DNA from: Balneolales bacterium | GTDB taxonomy: Bacteria; Bacteroidota; Rhodothermia; Balneolales; HLUCCA01 | Reading direction: 5' to 3' | DNA length: 17,423 nucleotides | Assembly: GCA_022565415.1 (NCBI GenBank) | Contig: JAIUMT010000029.1 | Coordinates: 1-17,423 of the forward strand | Shown here: piece by piece, positions 1 to 6,430 of the stretch | How the letters are laid out: every line of letters starts with the position of its first letter | Position numbering within the stretch: position 1 is the first letter of the stretch | The notes under the pieces: model-generated | The model's input: the letters and a program-made list of their open reading frames with translations, nothing else | Databases searched by the model: none | What the model was told of the DNA's origin: nothing | Translations under genes and position numbers: made by a program

Positions 1-225
1 AAAGCACCGATTTTGCCCGAAAATGAGACGATTCCGTTGGTAAACGAGAACCTGGAGCTGGCGCTGCAGGCTTTGGAATCGGAGATTGATGCATTTGAGC
101 GTTGGTTTGTTGAAAATCCCGGGTCGCTGCAGGTGCATCCGGTAATGGGTCCGCTGAGTTTTGAGGAATGGCAGATTTTTCATCGCAAGCATTTGCGGCA
201 TCATTTGGAGCAGTTTGGGGTTTAG
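1..225 (+). CDS. DUF1569 / DinB-like protein, C-terminal part (5' truncated)
   Basis: The reading frame is open from base 1, so the gene begins before the window and only about its last 74 codons are present; the TTG at 13 is not a convincing start. The visible part is helical and ends with HPVMGPLSFEEWQIFHRKH and then HLEQFGV. This proline/tryptophan turn followed by a His-rich helix and a terminal FGV matches the end of DUF1569 proteins (PF07606, DinB/YfiT-like four-helix superfamily). In that superfamily the conserved histidines bind a divalent metal, and the biochemical role of DUF1569 members is mostly unknown. Base composition resembles the other chromosomal genes rather than the AT-rich block that follows, so this gene marks the ancestral side of that block. 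The family call is from motif recognition only. Confidence 0.65.
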   Translation, partial: KAPILPENETIPLVNENLELALQALESEIDAFERWFVENPGSLQVHPVMGPLSFEEWQIFHRKHLRHHLEQFGV

Positions 226-245
226 GTTGGATCATGATGTACTTT

Positions 246-329
246 TTAGCCAACTTTTATGCCAATCGAAATACGGAATGGTATCTTCTTGGAACGCTTT
301 TTCCGCATATTATCTAAAAGTTTGGCTAA
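246..329. repeat. Imperfect inverted repeat between DUF1569 gene and TAC operon
   Basis: Bases 246-259 (TTAGCCAACTTTTA) are the reverse complement of 315-329 except for one extra base. Inside, 271-278 and 301-308 pair at 7 of 8 positions. The whole 84-base stretch could fold into one long interrupted hairpin. It lies exactly where base composition drops after the DUF1569 gene. It could be a terminator of that gene, a MITE-like remnant, or a scar at the edge of the acquired block. No T-run follows directly, so a plain intrinsic terminator is less likely. Confidence 0.5.
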
Positions 330-427
330 TCCGTTTTATATAGTATAATGGTATAATGATGAATGTCTTCTTATTCTCTTATAGCAAGTAAACTGTAAAC
401 AAATATAGACTTAGAATTGTATTCATT

Positions 428-458
428 TTTGTTGATATATTTTTTTAGTATATATTTG
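428..458 (+). promoter_or_regulatory. Bacteroidota-type promoter of the toxin-antitoxin-chaperone operon
   Basis: TTTG at 428-431 is followed after 19 bases by TATATTTG at 451-458, which matches the Bacteroidota primary sigma consensus (TTG/TTTG, 19-21 bases, TAnnTTTG). The toxin ATG follows 39 bases after the -7 element. The same TATATTTG octamer precedes the Arg tRNA in this window, which suggests the operon uses the host's housekeeping promoter type. The rest of 330-497 is AT-rich and shows no other clear element. Confidence 0.55.
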
Positions 459-497
459 GCTCTTTGTCAGTATAAATATTCCTAGTTAAGTAAATAA

Positions 498-1007
498 ATG
501 AGTGATAAATTTAGATTGATGTATCACACACAAGAGAAGAGGGGTCTTGATTTGACACAGCCAATTATATGCATAAGAGACGATGCCTGGCTAGGTGATG
601 GTTACTATTTTTGGGATGATGAAGATGATGCAATAAGATGGGGCACAAGTAGCAAAAAGAGAACTGGACGATATCAAATATATACTGCTGATATAGCTAC
701 TGATAATGTATTAAACACAGTCTTTAATGAAGACCATTATAGATTATGGTTACGACTGGTCGAAAAGGCGGCAAAACACTTTCTAAAAAAGACAGGATTA
801 AAGCCATCGATTAAAGATATTAATGATTTTTTTCGAGAGAAAGCAGAATGGGACGAAGTTGATGGAATTCTTTTCCAAGACATTCCATTAAATGATACTT
901 ATACGCATGTCAGATCGTTCTACTATAGGAAACGCATTCAACTTGTTGTGTATAACTTGGGGATAATTCGTGGATTCTCCTTATATTCTGAAGCTCCTTG
1001 CATATAA
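498..1007 (+). CDS. ADP-ribosyltransferase-like toxin of a toxin-antitoxin-chaperone module
   Basis: A 169-residue soluble protein with no signal peptide or membrane segment. It has features of small ADP-ribosyltransferase folds: a first-strand YHT with His10, then GDGYYFW (residues 33-39) followed by an acidic helix and AIRWG. This is the same layout as the H...GxGFYF...A..W core of DUF3990-like transferases. A C-terminal segment with DGILFQ (122-127) and a strand near RIQLVVYN (146-153) completes the pattern. The catalytic Glu cannot be placed with certainty. Its gene is first in an operon with a small antitoxin-like gene and a SecB-like gene. This order matches CmdTAC, a described phage-defence module whose CmdT toxin ADP-ribosylates mRNA. 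That assignment rests on architecture and motifs, not on a database hit. The gene is AT-rich compared with the flanking phosphatase. The ATG at 498 has no strong Shine-Dalgarno. Confidence 0.65.
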   Translation: MSDKFRLMYHTQEKRGLDLTQPIICIRDDAWLGDGYYFWDDEDDAIRWGTSSKKRTGRYQIYTADIATDNVLNTVFNEDHYRLWLRLVEKAAKHFLKKTGLKPSIKDINDFFREKAEWDEVDGILFQDIPLNDTYTHVRSFYYRKRIQLVVYNLGIIRGFSLYSEAPCI

Positions 1008-1020
1008 ACTGAGAAATAAA

Positions 1021-1257
1021 ATGATCGATTTACGAAAACTAGAAGAAAAACTTGACTTAGCCCTTGAAAGGGAAACGTCTGAATCTCTGCGTGAATGGTT
1101 GGTGAATAATAAACAAAAAGCTTTTCTCGGCCATGGACATATAGAGAATATTACTTTTAAAACTCATCGATTCAGTTTTTTTAATACATTAAACGAAACA
1201 AAGGTTGACAATACTGACCGATCAAGTAGTTGCTTAAATTATAGCACCGCAGCATAA
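1021..1257 (+). CDS. Small antitoxin-like protein with possible chaperone-addiction tail
   Basis: I chose the ATG at 1021 (78 residues), 13 bases after the toxin stop. An in-frame GTG at 970 would instead overlap the toxin end. The N-terminal half, about residues 1-30, is a charged helix-forming stretch (IDLRKLEEKLDLALERETSE) ending in LREWLVNNK. The C-terminal half is poorly structured and contains aromatic and hydrophobic residues (ITFKTHRFSFFNTL) before a polar Ser/Asn/Thr tail. In known TAC systems the antitoxin carries a C-terminal, aggregation-prone chaperone-addiction region that the SecB-like partner must bind. The exposed aromatic patch here fits that role, which is inference. There is no recognisable DNA-binding domain, so neutralisation by direct binding of the toxin is more likely than repression. 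The stop codon TAA shares its last base with the next gene's ATG. Confidence 0.6.
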   Translation: MIDLRKLEEKLDLALERETSESLREWLVNNKQKAFLGHGHIENITFKTHRFSFFNTLNETKVDNTDRSSSCLNYSTAA

Positions 1258-1694
1258 TGAATATAGCAGAACAGCCAAAACTCAAGTTTTTAGGCGTTGA
1301 TATTATTAAACTAACTTTTGAAACAGAAAAGCCGTTAGTACCTGAAACTAAATTCGACCTTAATATTAAGCCAAAAGTGTTTTACCCAAAAGATAACATT
1401 CGGGTATTTAAGATTATATTTGAACTAGGTATCAAAGCTGATAACTTCTTTAGCCTTGATCTTATCGCACTTGGCTCATTTGAGTTTGATAGAGATGTTA
1501 ATGATGAAGAGCGAAAAAAGCTTGCTAACATTAATGCCCCAGCAATAGTTTTTCCCTATATCAGGTCATTTGTAAGCACTTTAACATCAAATCTTGGGAA
1601 CATTACAGGTAATATTGTACTACCAACACAGTTTTTTGATGGTATTCTTGAAGAAATTAAAGAATCAAATGATGATCTTAGCAAAATTGACTAA
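1257..1694 (+). CDS. SecB-like chaperone of a toxin-antitoxin-chaperone module
   Basis: A 145-residue protein, close to the usual SecB length (about 155). The most conserved SecB segment is clear: APAIVFPYIRSFVSTLTSNL at residues 94-113, followed by LPTQFF (122-127), which matches the LPPVNF of SecB. The N-terminal half holds alternating strands (IKLTFE, KVFYPK, FKIIFELGIKADN) as in the SecB beta-sheet. SecB forms a tetramer that holds unfolded clients in the cytoplasm. SecB-like proteins next to toxin-antitoxin pairs (for example Rv1957 with HigBA, or CmdC) instead protect an unstable antitoxin. The one-base overlap with the antitoxin-like gene (TAATG) implies translational coupling and supports this specialised role over general export. 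The C-terminus ends with an acidic tail (EEIKESNDDLSKID). The gene is AT-rich like its two partners. Family identity is well supported; the TAC role comes from context. Confidence 0.85.
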   Translation: MNIAEQPKLKFLGVDIIKLTFETEKPLVPETKFDLNIKPKVFYPKDNIRVFKIIFELGIKADNFFSLDLIALGSFEFDRDVNDEERKKLANINAPAIVFPYIRSFVSTLTSNLGNITGNIVLPTQFFDGILEEIKESNDDLSKID

Positions 1695-1704
1695 TCTGTG
1701 ACTT

Positions 1705-1736
1705 AAGTTAGCATTTACTTACAAGTAACTTTTATT
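1705..1736 (+). terminator. Weak hairpin after the TAC operon
   Basis: AAGTTA (1705-1710) can pair with TAACTT (1726-1731), or alternatively TTACTT (1715-1720) with AAGTAA (1723-1728). A short T-rich stretch follows. This lies 10 bases after the chaperone stop and between convergent genes, where a terminator is expected. The stems are only 6 pairs and AT-rich, so the call is tentative. Confidence 0.35.
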
Positions 1737-1780
1737 GTGCTGAAATTACAACTCGATTATCATACTGACTCCGAAAAGCA

Positions 1781-3235
1781 TCATTCAGTCGAATAAGCGC
1801 GAACATCCGCCATCTCCACCATCAGCTCAAAAATGTCCGTATTTCGCACAAAGTACGGAATACGATCCGAGCCCGGACCAATCGCCGCGATCTCAACATA
1901 ATCGGCGGTGTGGTTCGTCCCGATGAAATAAACCCCATTATAGTTGGCCAAAACCCCGGAAATCACAGCCCCGGGCGCCATTCTATCCTGAAACGGAACC
2001 CGTAAATTCCACTCGAACGATTCCTTAATCATGTCGGCTTCATCGCGAGTAATCTGGGTATGTGCTGCATATTCGACCACCTCCCGCACTTTCGCTGCCG
2101 AGACGTTCTCCAGCGCCGGACCTTGCCAATTATACCCCATCTCCTCGTACACCCACTCCAAACTTTTGCGATAATTCTGAAGCGATTCGAACAATTTCGG
2201 GGATTCCCGGTAACCCGAACCGCGTCCGCCCAGACCCGGATTCGCATTTCCGTGGTCGGTTGTGAGAATGACCAACGTGTCGTCGCGGCCATCAACAAAA
2301 TCCAGCACCACACCAACGGCCTCATCAAACGCAATCTGATCGTACACTAAACTCGCGGCATCGTTGGCATGCGCAGCATGATCAACCCGTCCACCCTCAA
2401 CCTGCAAAATAAATCCGTTATCGTGGGAATTAAGCCGATTTAACGCCGATTTCGTCATTTCAGCGAGGGTCGGAGTTACGGCCTGCAACTGGGCATCCGA
2501 GTTGAAATCGACCATGTATGGCAGGTGACTATCATTGAAAATACCCAGAAGTTTTCCGGTCGGAGGCGCCTCCGAAAGGGCATTTTTTGTCGTGACCACG
2601 TTATAGCCTTTGCTGCGAAATGTGGTGTACAAATCACGGTTGTCGCTGCGTTTATCGGGGTTGAAATGTCGGTCGCCACCGCCTAGAAGCACATCGTAGT
2701 TTCGTTCGGAATACTGAGTCGCGATTTCGTCTTCTTGGTTGCGTGATGGCATGTTTATGGCGAAGCCTGAGGGAGTTGCATGGGTAATTCGGGTGGATGT
2801 TACAAGTCCTGTGCCCTTGCCGGCATCCCGAAAAATCGCGGCTATGGGCTTGTGCTGCTCAGCATTCGGACCCCAATTCAAGGCTCCGTTGTTTATTCGC
2901 TTTCCGCATCCCCAGGATGAAGCGGCGGCGGCGGAATCGGCCACTGTTGAGTCGAGCGTGGCCATATCCATGAGTCCGCGGTGGAAATTTCGCTTCGATT
3001 CGTAGAGCTGAATCCAGTTTGTGGTTTGACCGAATTGTTCACGTTTCATAAGATCGGCCAGGGCTAACGTGCCCGAACTCATTCCGTCGCTAACCAAGAA
3101 GATGATATTTTTTGCTTTTCCGGGGCGGGATGATGCGGATGTGGCGGGTTTTAGTCCGGATAGTGCGGTTAGTCCGGCGCCTAAAGCTAACGATCCGGTT
3201 TTGAGAAAGTCGAGACGTGATAAAGTATGCGACAT
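1781..3235 (-). CDS. phoA: PhoA-type alkaline phosphatase, exported
   Basis: A hydrolase of phosphate monoesters with two Zn and one Mg site, acting outside the cytoplasm to release phosphate (PF00245). From the ATG at 3235 it has 484 residues. An alternative TTG 21 bases upstream only adds NPIFNP-like residues and has no better ribosome site. All metal and catalytic positions are visible: SDGMS (Asp50), VADSAAAAS with nucleophile Ser101, THATPSG (152), VEGGRVDHAAH with Glu280, Asp285 and His289, TTDHGN (Asp327, His328), and GTNHTADY (His442). Spacing follows E. coli PhoA closely at the N-terminal end. The leader has SRLDFLK, then a hydrophobic run and an Ala-rich end. This resembles a Tat signal but with a single Arg in place of the Arg pair. 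A long linker rich in Tyr/Glu/Lys (about 345-410) replaces the PhoA crown region. It lies downstream of the metal ATPase on the same strand but 160 bases away, so probably a separate unit. Confidence 0.92.
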   Translation of the reverse strand: MSHTLSRLDFLKTGSLALGAGLTALSGLKPATSASSRPGKAKNIIFLVSDGMSSGTLALADLMKREQFGQTTNWIQLYESKRNFHRGLMDMATLDSTVADSAAAASSWGCGKRINNGALNWGPNAEQHKPIAAIFRDAGKGTGLVTSTRITHATPSGFAINMPSRNQEDEIATQYSERNYDVLLGGGDRHFNPDKRSDNRDLYTTFRSKGYNVVTTKNALSEAPPTGKLLGIFNDSHLPYMVDFNSDAQLQAVTPTLAEMTKSALNRLNSHDNGFILQVEGGRVDHAAHANDAASLVYDQIAFDEAVGVVLDFVDGRDDTLVILTTDHGNANPGLGGRGSGYRESPKLFESLQNYRKSLEWVYEEMGYNWQGPALENVSAAKVREVVEYAAHTQITRDEADMIKESFEWNLRVPFQDRMAPGAVISGVLANYNGVYFIGTNHTADYVEIAAIGPGSDRIPYFVRNTDIFELMVEMADVRAYSTE

Positions 3236-3309
3236 GGGATTGAAAATCGGGTTCAAGTTAATGAGGTAAACTACTCAAAAATCGGAATTGGCCCATGTTA
3301 TTTAATTAT

Positions 3310-3375
3310 TGTCATTTACTGGATGCGGATGGCGTTTAGAATCGCAAGTAGTGCCACGCCTACATCAGCAAAAAC
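3310..3375. pseudogene. Orphan copy of the 3' end of the P-type ATPase gene
   Basis: This 66-base stretch is a near copy of 3389-3454 (offset 79 bases, 2 mismatches). Read on the minus strand it encodes FADVGVALLAILNAIRIQ and a TAA stop, identical in protein to the end of the intact ATPase that stops at 3395. Both mismatches are silent third-base changes (GTA/GTG and GGC/GGT). The preceding codons differ and there is no start, so it is a non-functional tail. It looks like the remnant of a second ATPase copy or of a recombination event at the gene end. Confidence 0.8.
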
Positions 3376-3388
3376 AAACTCATCAGAA

Positions 3389-3454
3389 TGTCATTTACTG
3401 GATGCGGATGGCGTTTAGAATCGCAAGTAGTGCCACACCCACATCAGCAAAAAC
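3389..3454. repeat. Direct repeat copy inside the ATPase 3' end
   Basis: The second copy of the 66-base direct repeat. It includes the stop codon and last codons of the intact ATPase gene. 64 of 66 bases match 3310-3375, and similarity ends sharply on the gene-internal side at 3455. Confidence 0.85.
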
Positions 3455-6208
3455 GGCCTCCCACAAGCTTGCCATTCCGAGTGCACCCAGCGTGAGTACC
3501 ACAACCTTGACGCCCATGGCGAGGGCGATGTTTTGCCAGACTATATTTCGGGTCAATCGCCCGATTTGGATAGCCTTGACCACGGCTCCGACCTGATCGG
3601 TTTGAATGACGACATCGGCGGTTTCGACGGCAACGTCACTGCCCATAGCCCCCATTGCGATTCCCACATCGCTAAGGGCGAGCACCGGGGCATCGTTGAT
3701 TCCGTCGCCAACATAAGCTGTGAGGCCTTTTGTTCGAGCCAAATTTCTCCAAAATTGCCCCCACGAAGTGCTGGATAACGTGTTAACTGATTTTGATGAA
3801 ATCGTAGTTTTTGTGGCGTTTGCCATTCTTGTCGCCGTTCGTGCGTGTGCGACACTAGTTATTTTTACATCGCTAGCTTTGTTTACTTCATATAGTGCAC
3901 GTGCTCCTGCATCTTTCGGAACATCTGTTGTACCAGCCTCGCGCGCAGTATTTGTCTTGTTTTGTGCGTTTACATCGAAAGCAGCGTTTGCTTTATTTAA
4001 CCCGTTTTCCTCTTTTTCAAAAGAAATGGCATTGTGACTAGCCGCTTTCGCCGACATAATTTCTTCCATTTTTCGCGACTTATCCTCGGGTAGCAAGTCG
4101 GCGTAAACCTCATCGATGCCCAAGAACGACCCCACTTTCTTCGCGATGGCCGAATTATCGCCACTGAGCATCACCGTTTTCCGCACCCCAAGACCTCGAA
4201 GTGCCTGAATAGCCGCCTTCGCACCTGACTTAACTTCATCTTCGATCCAGAACGTGGCCTGATGGATTCCGTTGATGGCTACGTGGATGATAGTCGATCC
4301 CTCGCCGTTGACCTCAATCGGAATATCGACGTTGTTCTCGGTCATGAGGCGTTCATTGCCGATGAGCACGGTAAAATTACGCGGGGCGACGCTTTTATTT
4401 GAGTTTACTTCAGGTCTATTTCCGAAATCGGATTCTGAGCCATGTGCTGATCCGGTTTCTGATCCTTTACTGGAATTCAAACCTGTATCAGTAATAGAAC
4501 TAATCTCCGATTTCAATCCACGGCCAGCAAATTCTTCTTGAAAGATCACCTTCAGATTATCAATGAAATCGTTCGCGTTTGGCGATGAAGTATCTACATC
4601 AGCCCCCCAAACATCCCCGCCAGTTGTTTGGGCAAATTCATCATCCGGATTCGCCTTTAAAGACTCGGTACCTGCATCAAATTCTGCTCCAGTTTTCGAT
4701 TTCGTGTCCAGGTCAGGCTCAATTTCGTTAATTCCTTCCGCATACCTCACCAAAGCGCGGGCAACGGGATGCGTCGAGCCCCGCTCAGCCAGCAAAATCA
4801 TCTTCAAAATCGCATCTTTCGATAGCACCTCACCCCCGCCAAATTCCACGCGTTGCACATCAAATGTCCCGCGAGTGAGCGTTCCTGTTTTGTCAAAAAC
4901 CACCGTGTCGACCGACCGTAACGCATCCAGATAATTGCCCCCCTTCACCAGAATCCCGTTGAGCGACGCCGCTCCGATTCCGCCAAAATATCCGAGTGGA
5001 ATCGAGATAACTAACGCACACGGACACGATATCACCAGGAAAACAAGTCCGCGATAGAGCCAGTCGTTGAAGTTGTAATCGCTCACGACCAACGCCGGAA
5101 TCAGCACGAGCGCAAGAGCCAAAAACACCACAATCGGCGTGTAAACACGGGCGAACGAGCGAATAAACAGCTCCGTTTTTGCCTTTCGGAGGGTGGCATC
5201 TTCGACCATATGAAGTATGCGCGAAATCGAGCTGTTTTCGAAATTCCGGGTTACTTCCAGCTCAACGACTTGACTTAAATTGATCATTCCGGCCAGGGCA
5301 TCGTCGCCTTTTCGAATGGTTCGGGGCCTGCTTTCGCCCGTCAACGCCGAGGTGTCGAATTTGCCCGGGATTTCCGAAACGAATATGCCATCCAACGGAA
5401 CCCGCTCGCCCGGCCTCACCACAATTCGCTCACCGATTTCAACTTCGGAGGGGTGCAGCTGCAGGGATTTCCCATCGCGCATCACCAGCGCCGACTCCGG
5501 ACGAACATCCAGAAGCGATGAGATATTTTTGCGGGCTTTTTTTACTGCACTGTGCTGAAACGCCTCTCCTACCGTGTAAAACAGCATTACTGCCACGCCT
5601 TCGGGGTACTCGCCAATGTAAAAAGCTCCGATTGTGGCAATTCCCATGAGGAAGAATTCGGTAAAAACATCGCCGTTCATCAGGTGCTTGAAGCCTTGTT
5701 TGAGCACGGGCCAGGCCACCGGAATGTATGCAACGAGGTACCAAGTCAGGCGGAGGTTGCCTGTAAACCAAGCTGATTGTGTGAAATGATCGAGATAGAG
5801 TCCGGCGAGCAACAGTGTTAGACTCGCAATTGCCGGCCAATGATCGCGAAACAGGTTAGTTTCGGAGGTTTCCTTTTGCTGATTTGGGGATTCATCATGG
5901 CAACAGTCTTCGTTATTCTGGCCTTGAAACGAGTTCTTAGACGTAGCATTCTTGCCAAAACCACCTCCTGACTCAACTTTGTCCGCATCACCGTCACTAC
6001 CTTTTCGAGGTGTACCTCCCCGCTGATTCCCGCCCATAGCGTTCTTCATGGAATCCGTTTTATCGCGAAACCCTAAACTTTCAGAAGGAGAGCATCCGCA
6101 CGAGTTATCGCTTGAACATGATGCTTCGTGAGCCATTTTGAATCCTGACAGGTAATTATTTTCTACATCTTCAAATGTATCGAAAATAGCCATGCAAGGG
6201 TATTGCAT
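3395..6208 (-). CDS. zntA: P1B-type heavy-metal ATPase (Zn/Cd/Pb exporter type) with unusual insertions
   Basis: A membrane pump exporting divalent metal using ATP. Motifs in order: eight expected membrane helices, actuator TGES (290-293), CPC in helix 6 (395-397), DKTGTLT with phosphorylated Asp439, the N-domain HP pair (480-481), GDGINDAP (834-841), Lys901 in MGVKVVV and Asp922 in the last helix. CPC with this Lys/Asp pair is typical of the Zn/Cd/Pb subgroup (ZntA/CadA). There is no classical GMxCxxC metal-binding domain; instead the N-terminus is a disordered Ser/Gly/Asn stretch with small Cys clusters (SCGCS at 36-40, DCCHDE at 101-106). At 937 residues it is some 200 longer than typical members because of low-complexity insertions in the N domain (about 497-548 and 574-608) and in the P domain (about 717-826). 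The start is uncertain: Met1, Met6 (6193) and Met25 (6136) are all possible. An AGGAGGT lies 22 bases upstream of Met1, too far to decide. Confidence 0.9.
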   Translation of the reverse strand: MQYPCMAIFDTFEDVENNYLSGFKMAHEASCSSDNSCGCSPSESLGFRDKTDSMKNAMGGNQRGGTPRKGSDGDADKVESGGGFGKNATSKNSFQGQNNEDCCHDESPNQQKETSETNLFRDHWPAIASLTLLLAGLYLDHFTQSAWFTGNLRLTWYLVAYIPVAWPVLKQGFKHLMNGDVFTEFFLMGIATIGAFYIGEYPEGVAVMLFYTVGEAFQHSAVKKARKNISSLLDVRPESALVMRDGKSLQLHPSEVEIGERIVVRPGERVPLDGIFVSEIPGKFDTSALTGESRPRTIRKGDDALAGMINLSQVVELEVTRNFENSSISRILHMVEDATLRKAKTELFIRSFARVYTPIVVFLALALVLIPALVVSDYNFNDWLYRGLVFLVISCPCALVISIPLGYFGGIGAASLNGILVKGGNYLDALRSVDTVVFDKTGTLTRGTFDVQRVEFGGGEVLSKDAILKMILLAERGSTHPVARALVRYAEGINEIEPDLDTKSKTGAEFDAGTESLKANPDDEFAQTTGGDVWGADVDTSSPNANDFIDNLKVIFQEEFAGRGLKSEISSITDTGLNSSKGSETGSAHGSESDFGNRPEVNSNKSVAPRNFTVLIGNERLMTENNVDIPIEVNGEGSTIIHVAINGIHQATFWIEDEVKSGAKAAIQALRGLGVRKTVMLSGDNSAIAKKVGSFLGIDEVYADLLPEDKSRKMEEIMSAKAASHNAISFEKEENGLNKANAAFDVNAQNKTNTAREAGTTDVPKDAGARALYEVNKASDVKITSVAHARTATRMANATKTTISSKSVNTLSSTSWGQFWRNLARTKGLTAYVGDGINDAPVLALSDVGIAMGAMGSDVAVETADVVIQTDQVGAVVKAIQIGRLTRNIVWQNIALAMGVKVVVLTLGALGMASLWEAVFADVGVALLAILNAIRIQ

Positions 6209-6339
6209 CTGCGAGAAGCTGGGGAAATGTACCTCCTCTCGTTCGAATAGCGCTAAAATTGTTTAGAGAATTGAGGCTGACCAGTTTGGCGAACTGAAGA
6301 CTTCCGGCATTTACCGTGTATTGCCCCCGAAATGTTCAC

Positions 6340-6382
6340 AAAAAAGAAAAGCGAATCCACACCAATGGCATGAATTCGCTTT
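6340..6382 (-). terminator. Rho-independent terminator of the T9SS-domain gene
   Basis: AAAGCGAAT (6348-6356) is the exact reverse complement of ATTCGCTTT (6374-6382), with a 17-base loop. On the minus strand the stem is followed by TTTTCTTTTTTG. It lies about 50 bases past the stop of the secreted-protein gene at 6431 and before the ATPase gene, so it separates the two minus-strand genes. Confidence 0.75.
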
Positions 6383-6430
6383 CTACGTCAAACTATATAA
6401 TCAATTGACTTCCAATCAGTTAAGAAAATC

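Noticed and set aside
226..330. Possible integron attC site
   Set aside because: A GTTRRRY match occurs at 226-232, but no matching RYYYAAC core site or typical attC L-box pairing is found with the inverted repeat.
2029..3005. Open frames on both strands inside the phosphatase gene
   Set aside because: All catalytic motifs of PhoA are in one minus-strand frame; the others are shadows due to GC-rich codon use.
3720..4037. Plus-strand open frame with hydrophobic residues opposite the ATPase P-domain insert
   Set aside because: It is antisense to an Ala/Thr/Lys-rich coding stretch, which gives hydrophobic complements; it has no start context and no family motif.
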